DNA from: Enterobacter bugandensis | GTDB taxonomy: Bacteria > Pseudomonadota > Gammaproteobacteria > Enterobacterales > Enterobacteriaceae | DNA length: 64,000 nt | Direction: 5' to 3' | Assembly: GCF_900324475.1 (NCBI RefSeq) | Contig: NZ_LT992502.1 | Coordinates: 2,294,001-2,358,000 of the forward strand | Part shown: positions 47,969 to 57,408 of the stretch, in pieces | Position numbering within the stretch: position 1 is the first letter of the stretch | How the letters are laid out: each line of letters starts with the position of its first letter | Translations under genes and position numbers: made by a program | The notes under the pieces: model-generated | What the model was told of the DNA's origin: nothing | Databases searched by the model: none | Seen by the model: the letters and a program-made list of their open reading frames with translations, nothing else

Positions 47969-48310
47969 CTATTTAATGCTTTTGAGTAAAGAGATATTGC
48001 CCTGCTGAACAAATGAAAAATCAACCTGACTACCGGGCTTTAGTGCGTCAATACTCTCGTCAGCATTGGTAAAGGTGAAACGCATGGTCATCGCGGGCCA
48101 GCCAATAGCCGGAATAGCGTCATGAGAAATGGTGATTTTTTTATTCGTCAGATCAACCGCTTTCACAACGCCCTTACCGTGGATAATTTGCTCTGATGCT
48201 GCGTCACTGGCGGCGTTCATTGCATCGTGCTGATGAGCCTCAGCCTGGAGGCTGGCAGAAAAAACAACGGAGATCGCACCGAATAAAACGGCTTTGAGTG
48301 AATTACGCAT
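47969..48310 (-). CDS. cusF: Periplasmic Cu(I)/Ag(I) metallochaperone CusF/SilF
   Basis: A 113-residue secreted protein: signal peptide to ASLQA (about residue 23), a histidine/methionine-bearing linker, then the OB-fold chaperone domain. The CusF metal site is complete: H63 in ITISHD, W71, M74 and M76 in IGWPAMTMRF. It delivers metal to the membrane-fusion protein. It lies between the channel gene and silB, 11 bases before silB, the same order as in cus and sil operons. Confidence 0.94.
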   Translation of the reverse strand: MRNSLKAVLFGAISVVFSASLQAEAHQHDAMNAASDAASEQIIHGKGVVKAVDLTNKKITISHDAIPAIGWPAMTMRFTFTNADESIDALKPGSQVDFSFVQQGNISLLKSIK

Positions 48311-48333
48311 TTTTATTTTCCTCTATGATTAAA

Positions 48334-49719
48334 TTATTCGACCCAACCACCGCCCAGCGCGGTGAAGAGATTAATTTCATTCACCTGCCGGGCGTAAATA
48401 AGGTCGAGAATGGTTTGCTGCGTGGAAAAAAGAGAACGTTCCGCGTCGAGCACCTCGATATAGTTGACCGCACCGCTGGCATATAATCCTCTGGCACGCT
48501 GCAGGGTGACTTGCAGCGAAGCAAGATAATGCTGCTGCGCTTCAATTTGCTGGTTAATACTGCCCCGCAGCGCGAGCGCGTCGGCAACCTGTTTAAAGGC
48601 GGACTGAATTTTTTGTTCGTAATTAACAACCGACTGCTGCTGGCGAATTTCGGCCAGCGTCAGGTTGGCCTTATTCCTGCCAGCATTAAAAATGGGAAGT
48701 TCAATTTTAGGAATAAAACTCCATATTCCGCTGCCCGAGCTGAACAGGCTGGACAACTCCGTACTGCCTGCTGAAAGCTCGCTGGTCAGCGAAATGGACG
48801 GGAAAAAGGCAGCACGCGCCGCGCCGATATCCGCATCGGCCGCCTTAAGCTGATACTCCGCCTCCATAATATCCGGGCGCTGCAGCAGTATCGCCGATGA
48901 AAGATGGGAAGGCAGTTTCACCGGCGCAACGTCGCTGCCGTTCATGCCGCTGCCGCCCGGCAGTGCGCGATACGTGCCGAGGACCAGCTGCAATGCATTA
49001 TTGGCCTGCGCCAGTTCCCCCTCTCTTTTGGCAATCTCTGCCTGCGTGCTGTCGATCTGTCCCCGGGCCTGTTCCAGCGCCAGGACGTTCGTGCTGCCCG
49101 TCACCAGCTGCTGCTCAACGAACGCATATGACTGCCGGTAATTCGCCAGCGTATCCCGCGCAATACGCAGCTGTTTATACGCCAGCTGCTGGTTGAAATA
49201 GCTCTGCGCCACGTTAGAGACAAGCAGGATATGCACCGCGCGGCGGGCTTCCTCGCTGGCGAAATAGCGCTGTCGGTCGGCCTCGCTCATGTTTCTGAGT
49301 TTGCCGAAAAAGTCGAGATCGTAGCTAAGTCCAAGCCCCGCGTCGTACTGCTGTGAGGTGGGTTTATCACCTTTCAGCCCACCGCTGTAGGTGATACCCG
49401 AATCTGCATTCAACTGAGGATAACGGTCCGCATCCGTCACGTTGAACTGCGCCCGGGCTTCTTCAACCTTCAGGGCGGCCATTTTAATATCGCGGTTGTT
49501 CTTCAGGGCTTCCGCAATCAGCCCGGCAACCTGAGGAGCGACAAAAAAGCGGCGCCAGCCGGTGTCCTGATACCCCGGCATCGCTGGCGTCAGGCCGTTA
49601 CGCGAGAGCGAAAACTGCTGGGGTACCGGCAACGCGGGCCGCTGGTATTCAGGCGCCAGCGAGACGCAGCCCGCCAGGATAAATACCGTACTGATGCTTA
49701 GTCGTTTTAACAGGAACAT
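48334..49719 (-). CDS. silC: Outer-membrane efflux channel (SilC/CusC)
   Basis: A 461-residue TolC-family lipoprotein. The lipobox is ILAGC (C18), followed by VSLAPEYQRPALPVP; two outer-membrane-efflux-protein repeats follow, with GSTNVLALEQARGQI and LYASGAVNYIEVLDAERSLF typical of CusC/SilC. The start at 49719 is chosen because it opens the lipoprotein signal; the frame stays open 41 codons upstream across the promoter region. It forms the outer-membrane exit for the SilAB pump. It is the first gene of the silCFBA-like operon, divergent from the regulator genes across a perfect CusR-type palindrome. Confidence 0.95.
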   Translation of the reverse strand: MFLLKRLSISTVFILAGCVSLAPEYQRPALPVPQQFSLSRNGLTPAMPGYQDTGWRRFFVAPQVAGLIAEALKNNRDIKMAALKVEEARAQFNVTDADRYPQLNADSGITYSGGLKGDKPTSQQYDAGLGLSYDLDFFGKLRNMSEADRQRYFASEEARRAVHILLVSNVAQSYFNQQLAYKQLRIARDTLANYRQSYAFVEQQLVTGSTNVLALEQARGQIDSTQAEIAKREGELAQANNALQLVLGTYRALPGGSGMNGSDVAPVKLPSHLSSAILLQRPDIMEAEYQLKAADADIGAARAAFFPSISLTSELSAGSTELSSLFSSGSGIWSFIPKIELPIFNAGRNKANLTLAEIRQQQSVVNYEQKIQSAFKQVADALALRGSINQQIEAQQHYLASLQVTLQRARGLYASGAVNYIEVLDAERSLFSTQQTILDLIYARQVNEINLFTALGGGWVE

Positions 49720-49788
49720 AACGCTTCTCGTCCAGAGTTTGACGAGGGCTACTCTACGGAACGCATCCTGTTTGCCGGGTGACAGGAT

Positions 49789-49806
49789 AATGACAATGTT
49801 GTCATT
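49789..49806. promoter_or_regulatory. CusR/SilR box
   Basis: AATGACAA-TG-TTGTCATT is a perfect 18-base inverted repeat in the 158-base gap between silC and silR. It has the known CusR-box form (AAATGACAA-N2-TTGTCATTT). Phosphorylated SilR should bind here to activate the pump genes and its own gene. Confidence 0.88.
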
Positions 49807-49877
49807 TTTAACGTAAGTCATTGTTAACGTCGGTACGCTCACTAGAATGTCATCAGCAGCCAGTCAGGGGGAGCACG

Positions 49878-50561
49878 ATGAAAATACTGATCGTTGAAGA
49901 CGAAATGAAAACCGGTGAGTACCTCAGCAAAGGGCTGACTGAAGCGGGGTATGTCGTGGACCACGCTGACAATGGCCTGTCCGGATACCATCTCGCCATG
50001 ACCGCCGAATACGATCTGCTGATCCTGGATATCATGCTGCCCGATGTGAACGGCTGGGATATTGTCCGCATGCTCCGCTCGGCCGGTAAAGGGATGCCGA
50101 TACTGTTACTCACGGCGCTCGGCACGATTGAGCACCGGGTTAAAGGGCTTGAGCTGGGCGCGGATGATTATCTCATCAAGCCTTTCGCCTTTGCTGAGCT
50201 GCTCGCCCGAGTAAGGACGCTGCTAAGACGCGGGAATACGGTGATCGCGGAAAGCCAGCTTCATACTGCCGACCTGACGGTTGACCTCGTGTCGCGAAAG
50301 GTGAGCCGGGCCGGAAACCGCATTTTACTGACCAGCAAAGAGTTCATCCTGCTGGAGTTTTTCCTGCGTCATCAGGGAGAGGTGCTGCCCCGCTCCCTGA
50401 TTGCCTCCCAGGTGTGGGACATGAATTTTGACAGCGACACGAACGCGATTGACGTGGCGGTTAAGCGGCTGCGGGCGAAAATCGATAACGATTATGAACC
50501 GAAGCTGATCCAGACGGTGCGCGGCGTGGGCTATATGCTGGAGGCGCCCGATGCGCGCTAA
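49878..50561 (+). CDS. silR: Copper/silver response regulator (SilR/CusR)
   Basis: A 227-residue OmpR-family regulator. The receiver domain has the acidic pocket ED (8-9), D51 as phospho-acceptor ([14 protein letters not shown]), T79 and K101; the C-terminal winged helix includes [14 protein letters not shown] and [13 protein letters not shown]. The start at 49878 follows CAGGGGGAGCACG; the frame extends 19 codons upstream into non-conserved sequence. It is divergent from silC and overlaps the kinase start by 11 bases. It should bind the palindrome at 49789. Confidence 0.95.
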   Translation: MKILIVEDEMKTGEYLSKGLTEAGYVVDHADNGLSGYHLAMTAEYDLLILDIMLPDVNGWDIVRMLRSAGKGMPILLLTALGTIEHRVKGLELGADDYLIKPFAFAELLARVRTLLRRGNTVIAESQLHTADLTVDLVSRKVSRAGNRILLTSKEFILLEFFLRHQGEVLPRSLIASQVWDMNFDSDTNAIDVAVKRLRAKIDNDYEPKLIQTVRGVGYMLEAPDAR

Positions 50562-52005
50562 GCCCTTCAGACGCCCTTTTTCGCTTGCCCTGCGACTGAC
50601 CTTTTTTATCAGCCTCTCCACGATACTGGCCTTTTTCGCCTTCACGTGGTTTATGCTGCATTCCGTTGAAAAACATTTCGCCGAGCAGGACATCAGCGAC
50701 CTGCAGCAGATCAGCACCGCGATGCACCGCATCCTGCAGTCCCCGGCCGATCCCGACCAAAAGAAAATCAGCAAGCTTAAAGAGTCGATTGCCAGCTACC
50801 GCAACGTGGCCGTTCTGCTTCTGGATCCGCAGGGAAAGACCCTGTTCAGCTCGGCGCAAGGGGCGGCGTTACGCCCTGCAATGAACGCGGCAGACTTTAG
50901 CGCACACCGTCGCGCGCAGGATGTTTTTCTCTGGACGGTTGAAGACCCTGCCGCCCCCATGCACGCCGGGCCCGACATGAAAAGGGAAACGTACCGGATT
51001 ATCGCCTCTTCGGGCACGGCGACGCTGCAGGGTGAAGCCCGGAACTACGTTATGCTGATCGGCCTTTCCATTAATTTTCATCTGCACTACCTGGAAGCAC
51101 TGAAGAAGAATCTGTTTGCCATTGCCGCGGTAATCAGCCTGCTGATTATTCTCATTATTCGCATCGCGGTGCGCCAGGGTCACCTGCCCCTGCGTAACGT
51201 CAGCAACGCCATTAAAAATATCACCTCAGAAAACCTGGACGCGCGGCTGGAACCCTCCCGCGTGCCCGTTGAGCTGGAGCAGCTGGTTATCTCCTTCAAT
51301 CATATGATCGAAAAGATTGAAGACGTCTTTACCCGGCAGGCGAATTTTTCCGCCGACATCGCGCATGAAATAAGAACCCCCATCACCAACCTGGTAACGC
51401 AAACCGAAATTGCGCTGAGCCAGAACCGCTCTCCTAAGGAGCTGGAAGATGTGCTGTACTCCAGCCTTGAAGAGTACAACCGGATGACCCGGATGGTCAG
51501 CGACATGCTATTCCTGGCGCAGGCGGATAATAATCAGCTGATCCCGGACCGGGTGATGTTTGATTTGCGTGGCGAGGTCGTGAAAGTGTTCGATTTCTTC
51601 GAAGCCTGGGCGGAAGAACGTAACATCACGCTGAACGTTAACGGGCAGCCCTGCCTGACGGAAGGCGATCCGCAGATGTTCAGAAGAGCGATTAACAATC
51701 TGCTCTCCAATGCCCTGCGCTATACGCCGGAAGGAAACGCGGTGACCGTCTCGCTCAGTGAACAGGAAAACGATGTTGAACTGGTGGTTGAAAACCCCGG
51801 CACGCCGATCCCGCAAGAACATCTGCCGAGGCTGTTTGACCGTTTTTATCGGGTGGATCCTTCCAGGCAGCGCAAAGGCGAAGGGAGCGGAATTGGGCTT
51901 GCCATCGTGAAGTCCATCGTCGCTGCGCATCACGGAAAAGTTCGCGTGGAATCGGATGCGGTATCGACGCGCTTCATTCTCTCCGTGCCGAAAAAAGTGG
52001 CCTGA
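50551..52005 (+). CDS. silS: Copper/silver sensor histidine kinase (SilS/CusS)
   Basis: A 484-residue kinase with membrane segments at about residues 13-36 and 186-206, a periplasmic metal-sensing loop of about 150 residues (with [10 protein letters not shown] as a possible metal site), HAMP, phospho-acceptor H272 in [14 protein letters not shown] and an ATPase domain with [14 protein letters not shown] and [11 protein letters not shown]. It senses periplasmic Cu(I)/Ag(I) and phosphorylates SilR. The start overlaps the silR 3' end. A LysR gene ends 4 bases downstream on the other strand. Confidence 0.95.
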   Translation: MRAKPFRRPFSLALRLTFFISLSTILAFFAFTWFMLHSVEKHFAEQDISDLQQISTAMHRILQSPADPDQKKISKLKESIASYRNVAVLLLDPQGKTLFSSAQGAALRPAMNAADFSAHRRAQDVFLWTVEDPAAPMHAGPDMKRETYRIIASSGTATLQGEARNYVMLIGLSINFHLHYLEALKKNLFAIAAVISLLIILIIRIAVRQGHLPLRNVSNAIKNITSENLDARLEPSRVPVELEQLVISFNHMIEKIEDVFTRQANFSADIAHEIRTPITNLVTQTEIALSQNRSPKELEDVLYSSLEEYNRMTRMVSDMLFLAQADNNQLIPDRVMFDLRGEVVKVFDFFEAWAEERNITLNVNGQPCLTEGDPQMFRRAINNLLSNALRYTPEGNAVTVSLSEQENDVELVVENPGTPIPQEHLPRLFDRFYRVDPSRQRKGEGSGIGLAIVKSIVAAHHGKVRVESDAVSTRFILSVPKKVA

Positions 52006-52009
52006 GCCG

Positions 52010-52915
52010 TCAGCGTACAGCGCGGCACACCTCCAGCACCTTTTCCCTGAGCCAGCGATGCGCCGGGTCCTTTTCCATGCGCGGATGCCACATCTGTGAC
52101 ACCGTAATGCTCCGGGTTTTAAACGGCAGTTCAAAGACGTGCACGCGCTCGGTCATTGGCTGATTGAGCAGATAGAGCGCCGGCACCATGGCAACGAGAT
52201 CGGAGACCATCGCCACCGATAACGCCGTCGGGAACCCTGGCACCACGCTGGCAATTTTGCGCTTCATCCCGCGTTCCGCCAGCGCCTCATCGACAAACCC
52301 GTGTAACGAGCCGTCGGGCGAGGCCACCACGTGCCCCCAGGCGACATAATCCTCCAGGCTGACTGACGACAGCGAGGCCAGCGGATGCCCCTGGCGCACC
52401 GCGCCAACAAACCGGTCCTGAAAGAGCCGTTGCAGACGAATTTCAGGCCCCATATTGCTCTGCACGCCGATCTCCAGGTCAACCAGCCCCTCACGCAGAT
52501 AGCGCGACGTTTTCTCAGGTTTCGGCGAAAAGCGAATGCAGACGTCGGGCGCCACCGCCGCCACTGCGGCAATGAGCAGTGGCCCAAACGCCACCACAAA
52601 GCCGTCGTTGGCTCGGATGGTGAACAGGCGCTCCATACGCTCAACATTCAGCGTTTCCGTGGAGGGTTGCAGTACCGCCCTTGCCTCATGCACGGCGCTT
52701 CTGGCCCGGTCCCGGGTGGCTTCGGCCCAGGGCGTCAGCACCATCTGCCGACCGGCCCGCACCAGGATAGGATCGCCTGTCACCTCCCGCAGCCTGCTCA
52801 GGGTGCGGCTCATGGCGGAGGTGCTCAGGTTTAAGCGCCGCGCCGCGCCAGCCACGCTGGCTTCGGCCAGCAGAACGTCGAGCGCAACCAGAAGGTTAAA
52901 GTCAGGATCGGACAC
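52010..52915 (-). CDS. LysR-family transcriptional regulator
   Basis: A 301-residue LysR protein of the NodD/LeuO-like subgroup that starts with DFNLLVALDVLLAEASVAGA and the helix-turn-helix RRLNLSTSAMSRTLSRLRE. The start is a GTG with GGAGGAGCCATC upstream. It is divergent from the DHA2 transporter gene across 117 bases, the layout expected for a regulator controlling its neighbour. Many regulators of this subgroup with TSAMSRTLSRLR control drug-exporter or beta-lactamase-like loci; the ligand is unknown. Confidence 0.9.
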   Translation of the reverse strand: MSDPDFNLLVALDVLLAEASVAGAARRLNLSTSAMSRTLSRLREVTGDPILVRAGRQMVLTPWAEATRDRARSAVHEARAVLQPSTETLNVERMERLFTIRANDGFVVAFGPLLIAAVAAVAPDVCIRFSPKPEKTSRYLREGLVDLEIGVQSNMGPEIRLQRLFQDRFVGAVRQGHPLASLSSVSLEDYVAWGHVVASPDGSLHGFVDEALAERGMKRKIASVVPGFPTALSVAMVSDLVAMVPALYLLNQPMTERVHVFELPFKTRSITVSQMWHPRMEKDPAHRWLREKVLEVCRAVR

Positions 52916-53032
52916 GATGGCTCCTCCAATAAGGCGTTATATGCAACGATAAAGTGCAAGCGCTGCGTCTTCCGCCCTGTATACCCCATGATTATAGTTT
53001 CGTCATCACTATTCTTATGCGGAGTAACGACG

Positions 53033-54433
53033 ATGACGCTCTTTTCAAACCAGCCCGGCGATGAAGGCTTACCCGGTCATGAACGCGCCCGGGTGATGGC
53101 CGCCGTCATGACCACCACGCTGATGGGCGTCTTTGACGGCACCATGATCAACATCGCGCTGCCCTCCATGGCAAGGGCGATGCAGGTCCCCGCGAACGTT
53201 GCGGTGTGGTTTGCCAACGGTTATCTACTATCGGCGGCAATGACGCTGGCCATCTTCGCGGCGCTGGCGGCGCGTGTGGGCTTTCGACCGGTTTTTCTTG
53301 CCGGGCTTGCCACCTTTACGCTCACCTCGCTCGGCTGCGCGCTGGCGAAAACGCCCGACATGCTGATCGGGATGCGTATTCTGCAGGGCATCGGCGGCGC
53401 GGCTACCCTGAGTATCGCCCCGGCGATCCTGCGTTCCGTTTTTCCGGGGCGACTGCTTGGGCGCATTCTGGGGCTGCACGCCCTGCTTATTGCTTCCAGC
53501 ACGGCGATTGCCCCTGTGCTGGGGGGAACGATACTGGACGCGCTGAGCTGGCAGTGGCTTTTCGCCATTAACCTTGTTCCGGGCAGTATTGCCCTGTTTC
53601 TGGCATGGCGGGCGTTGCCGCGCCAGTCGGACGTTGACCGCTCCCCCTTTGATGCGCCGGGCGCCGCGCTCTCCGCCGTGCTGTTAGGTTCTGCAATCAT
53701 GCTGGCCGACAGCCTTCAGCACATCACGCAAGGCATTAACCCGGCAGCCGCAGGCTGGGGGCTTCTCACGCTGGTCAGCGCTATCGCCTTCGTCTGGCGT
53801 ATTCGGCGCGCGCGCAGTCCCATACTGCCGCCCGTTATGTTCAGAAATGGACGCTTCACCCTCGCCGCCCTGACCTCGCTGGCCTCGTTTGTCAGCCAGG
53901 GGATCACCTTTGTCGCGCTGCCGTTCCTGTTTCAGAGCGTGTATGGCTTCAGCCCGGTGGTTTCGGCGCTGCTGTTCACCCCGTGGCCAATGGGCATCGT
54001 GCTGATCGCACCGCATGCGGGGCGCTGGGCAGATACCCTTTCCGCGCCGCTGATCTCGACTATCGGCCTGATGATTTTTGTCGGTGGGCTGGTCCTGCTG
54101 GCGACGTTGCCGGAAAATCCGTCCGTATGGAATATCTGCCTGCGCAGTCTGGTTTGCGGGATTGGGTTTGGCTGCTTCCAGAGCCCCAATAACCGGGAAA
54201 TGCTCTCTAATGTGGCACGGGAATATGCCAGCTATGCCTCAGGGGTGTTGTCTATCGTCAGGACGTTCGGGCAATGTCTGGGGGCCGCCACCGTGGGGGT
54301 GCTGCTTGCGACGACCGGATCAGACCACGATCGGGCCGTGCATCTGGCACTGTGGATCGCGGTCATCGCCTCGACGGGATCGGTTTTGTTTAGCCTGAGC
54401 AGGCTGCGCCCTGCGGTTCGGGCATCAGCCTGA
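53033..54433 (+). CDS. MFS transporter, DHA2 (EmrB/QacA) family
   Basis: A 466-residue MFS protein with about 14 hydrophobic segments and the DHA2 marker GVFDGTMINIALPSMARAM in helix 1, ILQGIGGAATLS and APVLGGTILDALSWQWLF (motif C region, helix 5). It should be a proton-driven exporter of organic cations or drugs; the substrate is not predictable. The start at 53033 follows GCGGAGTAACGACG; an upstream in-frame ATG (52988) lacks a ribosome site. It is divergent from its presumed LysR regulator and followed by a pair of REP elements. Confidence 0.88.
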   Translation: MTLFSNQPGDEGLPGHERARVMAAVMTTTLMGVFDGTMINIALPSMARAMQVPANVAVWFANGYLLSAAMTLAIFAALAARVGFRPVFLAGLATFTLTSLGCALAKTPDMLIGMRILQGIGGAATLSIAPAILRSVFPGRLLGRILGLHALLIASSTAIAPVLGGTILDALSWQWLFAINLVPGSIALFLAWRALPRQSDVDRSPFDAPGAALSAVLLGSAIMLADSLQHITQGINPAAAGWGLLTLVSAIAFVWRIRRARSPILPPVMFRNGRFTLAALTSLASFVSQGITFVALPFLFQSVYGFSPVVSALLFTPWPMGIVLIAPHAGRWADTLSAPLISTIGLMIFVGGLVLLATLPENPSVWNICLRSLVCGIGFGCFQSPNNREMLSNVAREYASYASGVLSIVRTFGQCLGAATVGVLLATTGSDHDRAVHLALWIAVIASTGSVLFSLSRLRPAVRASA

Positions 54434-54435
54434 AT

Positions 54436-54496
54436 CGCCCGGCGGCGCTACGTTTGTACGGGACAACGGCCGGGTAAGGCATAGCCGCCACCCGGC
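54436..54496. repeat. Pair of inverted REP elements (BIME-like)
   Basis: A complete REP palindrome (GCCGGGTAAGGCATAGCCGC to CCCGGC, 54469-54496) faces a partial one (CGCCCGGCGGCGC, about 54436-54448). They lie in the 83-base gap between the convergent transporter and DUF2891 genes. Confidence 0.75.
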
Positions 54497-54516
54497 AAAA
54501 ATGACAACTCGTTCGT

Positions 54517-55512
54517 TTACTCCAGCGCCAGCAACGCAAAGCTCGCCAGCCAGTGCCCGCCGCTGTAGTGGCTGCCCACCACGTGCCCGACGCTTGCCGC
54601 CAGGTGTTTTGCCACGGCATCACGCAAGGCCTGCTGGGCCGGGTGGTTTACCGGAAGCGCCCTGGCAATATGCTTCATACACCAGGCGCGGCTGAGGTTT
54701 AACCCATCCAGATGGGCAATTTTCGGGTCGGTACGGTCGCTCACTTGCGCCGGGTTCATCAGCGCCGCAATGGAGCCGATATCCGGCAGAAACGCGTCAA
54801 ACCAGGCCGGGAAATTCTCTGCGACCTTGCTCATCAGCAGCGCTTCCGTCAGCGCACCAGAGATGTACTCATCGCCACCCGGCTCGTAATGGGCCGGGTA
54901 GCGCGTGTCGGCGAGATAAAACCGCTCCGCCGCCGTCACAATCGCCTGCTCAAGCGCGCTATCTTCCACGGCTCGGGCGTAGTCCAGCCCCAGCGCGAGG
55001 GCAAACGCCGTGTTGTAGTGCGTTCCGACGCGGATCGGATAGGTTAGCTTGCTGAGGTAACCCACCAGTCGGTTGCGAATATCCTGGGTGAGCGGCTCCA
55101 GCGTCTGGTACCAGCCTGCGGCCTGCGGCAGCGACGATTGTTTCAGTTCCTGGGCCAGCGCCAGCAGCCATCCGTAGCCATACGGCCGCTCAAACGAGGC
55201 GCGGAACGGCGCGGTGAAATAGTCTAGCTCCTTCGCCACGTTCTCGTCGGTCAGGTGCTCGTCGAAAAGCGCGACGATGTCATTCCGACACGGTAGATCA
55301 GGATAGAGGCGCACGCAGCGCAGCAGCAGCCAGTAGCCGTGCACCGCCGAGTGCCAGTCGAAACAGCCGTAGAAAATCGGGTGCAGCTCGCGAGGCGGCA
55401 GAACGTCACCGTCATCATTCAGCAGATGCATGATGTGGTTCGGGTATTCCTGGCGCAAATAGGTCAAAGGCATGCGGGCAAACGCGTCAGCCTGATGTTG
55501 CGTCAATTCCAT
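54517..55512 (-). CDS. DUF2891 family protein
   Basis: A 331-residue soluble protein of the DUF2891 family, with an all-helical toroid-like look similar to sugar epimerase or glycoside-hydrolase barrels. Conserved blocks are HPIFYGCFDWHSAVHGYWLL near residue 44, PYGYGWLLALAQEL, GTHYNTAFALAL and the C-terminal GSHYSGGHWLASFALLAL. The clustered histidine, tryptophan and aspartate residues suggest an active site, but no activity is known to me. It is the last gene of the three-gene unit with DUF979 and DUF969 membrane proteins; CTAAGGAGCTGTT precedes the ATG. Confidence 0.88.
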   Translation of the reverse strand: MELTQHQADAFARMPLTYLRQEYPNHIMHLLNDDGDVLPPRELHPIFYGCFDWHSAVHGYWLLLRCVRLYPDLPCRNDIVALFDEHLTDENVAKELDYFTAPFRASFERPYGYGWLLALAQELKQSSLPQAAGWYQTLEPLTQDIRNRLVGYLSKLTYPIRVGTHYNTAFALALGLDYARAVEDSALEQAIVTAAERFYLADTRYPAHYEPGGDEYISGALTEALLMSKVAENFPAWFDAFLPDIGSIAALMNPAQVSDRTDPKIAHLDGLNLSRAWCMKHIARALPVNHPAQQALRDAVAKHLAASVGHVVGSHYSGGHWLASFALLALE

Positions 55513-55521
55513 AACAGCTCC

Positions 55522-56508
55522 TTAGCGAAACACGAGGAAATACATGAGGAACACGTTCACCACCAGCAGGGTTAACGCGGTCGGGATCTGGATCTTGATC
55601 ACCTGATATTTGTCTTTCAGCTCCAGCAGCGCGGCGGGAACGATATTGAAGTTCGCGGCCATCGGCGTCATCAGCGTGCCGCAGTAGCCCGCGTACATGC
55701 CGATCGCCAGCAGCGGCGCCGGGTTGCCGTGATGCACGTTGATCAGGAACGGCAAGGCGATCCCCGCGCTCAGCACCGGGAAGGCCGCAAAGGCGTTACC
55801 CATGATCATGGTAAACAGCGCCATCCCCACGCAGTAAATGACCACCAGCATGAAGCGGCTGTCCGGGTTCACGAACAGGCTCACCACCTTCTGCACCGAA
55901 TCACCGGTATTGGCCGCCACGAACACGCCGCCGAGCATGGCCAGCATCTGCGGCAGGATCACCGCCCAGCCGATGGTATCGACAAGACGACGGGACTGGC
56001 GAATGGCGTGCAGCGGCGTGCCTTTGGTCAGCCACCAGCCGGTGAGGATCGCCGCGACGCAGGCCACGCACAGCGCCGCCAGAGTGAGCTGTTTCTGGTC
56101 GAGAAGGTAAACGCCGCCAATCGACACCCCCTTCAGGAACAGCGTCCCGATTACCGTCACCACCGGGATCATCAGCGCGGGCAGGAACAGCCAGTTTTTA
56201 AGGCGGTTTGACGAGGCAATGCGCTCCTCGTCGGAGGCCATTTTATAGTGGCCTTTCCCGACCAGGCCAAAACCCGCCAGCAGCGCGATAGCGATAACGC
56301 AACCGCCAACGATCCGGTACGCCAGCGATTTGCCCAGCTCCTGAACCATCAGGTCACCGAACAGGAAGATACCGCCGAATAAAAACCAGAACAGCGCGGT
56401 GGTAAAACGCTTCGGATTAGCGCGGTCGCGCAGGGTCATGACAACCAGCAGCATCACAACAAAGCCGATCAGGTAATACACGCGGTTAATGGTGATAAGC
56501 GTCATCAT
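55522..56508 (-). CDS. DUF979 membrane protein
   Basis: A 328-residue membrane protein with about nine hydrophobic segments, DUF979 family. Conserved stretches include LPQMLAMLGGVFVAANTGDS and GNAFAAFPVLSAGIALPFLI, with a GMYAGYCGTLMTPMAANFNI block near the C-terminus. The start at 56508 overlaps the DUF969 stop by four bases (ATGA). DUF969 and DUF979 proteins form a two-part transporter-like pair; genome-context proposals tie them to 5-oxoproline/pyroglutamate in other bacteria, but no pyroglutamyl peptidase or oxoprolinase gene is near here. Confidence 0.88.
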   Translation of the reverse strand: MMTLITINRVYYLIGFVVMLLVVMTLRDRANPKRFTTALFWFLFGGIFLFGDLMVQELGKSLAYRIVGGCVIAIALLAGFGLVGKGHYKMASDEERIASSNRLKNWLFLPALMIPVVTVIGTLFLKGVSIGGVYLLDQKQLTLAALCVACVAAILTGWWLTKGTPLHAIRQSRRLVDTIGWAVILPQMLAMLGGVFVAANTGDSVQKVVSLFVNPDSRFMLVVIYCVGMALFTMIMGNAFAAFPVLSAGIALPFLINVHHGNPAPLLAIGMYAGYCGTLMTPMAANFNIVPAALLELKDKYQVIKIQIPTALTLLVVNVFLMYFLVFR

Positions 56509-57227
56509 TGCGCGGCCCCCTGCGTACCCTGCTCTGCACGCCAGGCCATGACGTCGCGGCGGATGCTGGCATCCAGGCGCAGCAGGCGCGTCATATGAAT
56601 AATCAATGCCGCAATGGCGGTGGGAATGGCCCACAGGCCGATGTGCAGCGGCTCGATCCCTTCGATCCCGTTTTCCTTCAGAAACGCGTCAATCAGCAGC
56701 ACCGCACCGAAGGCGATAAAGATATCTTCCCCAAAGAAGACCGCGATGTTGTCGCACGCCGCGGCATGGGCCTTGATTTTGTCGCGAATGTGCTGCGGCA
56801 GTTCGCCGTATTCGTTCAGCGCTGCCCCTTCGGCCATCGGGGCCAGCAGCGGGCGTACCGTCTGGGCATGGCCGCCCAGCGACATCAGCCCCAGCGCGGC
56901 GGTGCCTTCACGCGCCACGAAGTAGAGCATCAGAATACGCGCCGAGGTGGCGCTGGCGATCTTCGCCACCCAGGCCTGGGCGCGCTCTTTAAGCCCGTAA
57001 TATTCCAGCAGACCAATTACCGGCAGGATCAGGATGAAGGTCGCCAGCGATCGGCTATTGACGAACTTCTCGCCAAAGGTCTCCAGCAGCATCCCGAAAT
57101 CCATCCCGACCAGCAGGCCCGTTGCCAGCCCCGCCACCACGACGACCAGCAGCGGGTTGAAGCGCAGTGCAAAACCAATGACCACGATCGGTATCCCGAT
57201 CAGCGGCAACAGCGTAGTACCGTCCAT
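56505..57227 (-). CDS. DUF969 membrane protein
   Basis: A 240-residue membrane protein with about six hydrophobic segments, DUF969 family, starting LPLIGIPIVVIGFALRFNPL. The blocks EYYGLKERAQAWV, TAALGLMSLGGHAQTVRPLL and ACDNIAVFFGEDIFIAFGAV are conserved. It is the first gene of the operon and is translationally coupled to the DUF979 gene. It is probably one subunit of a carboxylate or amino-acid-like permease. The promoter faces the MarR-like gene across 199 bases with a large composite dyad. Confidence 0.88.
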   Translation of the reverse strand: MDGTTLLPLIGIPIVVIGFALRFNPLLVVVVAGLATGLLVGMDFGMLLETFGEKFVNSRSLATFILILPVIGLLEYYGLKERAQAWVAKIASATSARILMLYFVAREGTAALGLMSLGGHAQTVRPLLAPMAEGAALNEYGELPQHIRDKIKAHAAACDNIAVFFGEDIFIAFGAVLLIDAFLKENGIEGIEPLHIGLWAIPTAIAALIIHMTRLLRLDASIRRDVMAWRAEQGTQGAAQ

Positions 57228-57357
57228 AACGTTTACCCTATCGAAAGTGAGCGTTGCGCGCCGACGGCTATTTTTTTAATTTGCGGCGAGCGATGTTGTG
57301 TTTTTCGTCAGGCTTCACAAAACCTGCGCTAAAAAGCTATATCTGAACCTCAAAAAC

Positions 57358-57408
57358 ATGTAAACAAATTATCAATAAAATGTTCTTATTTTATCGACGA
57401 GTTTACAT
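57358..57408. promoter_or_regulatory. Nested dyad between the DUF969 operon and the MarR-like gene
   Basis: ATGTAAAC (57358-57365) and GTTTACAT (57401-57408) pair perfectly and enclose a second dyad TCAATAAAAT (57372-57381) with ATTTTATCGA (57388-57397), one mismatch. The whole lies 18 bases before the MarR-like start. It looks like an operator for that regulator controlling both directions; binding is inferred. Confidence 0.55.
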
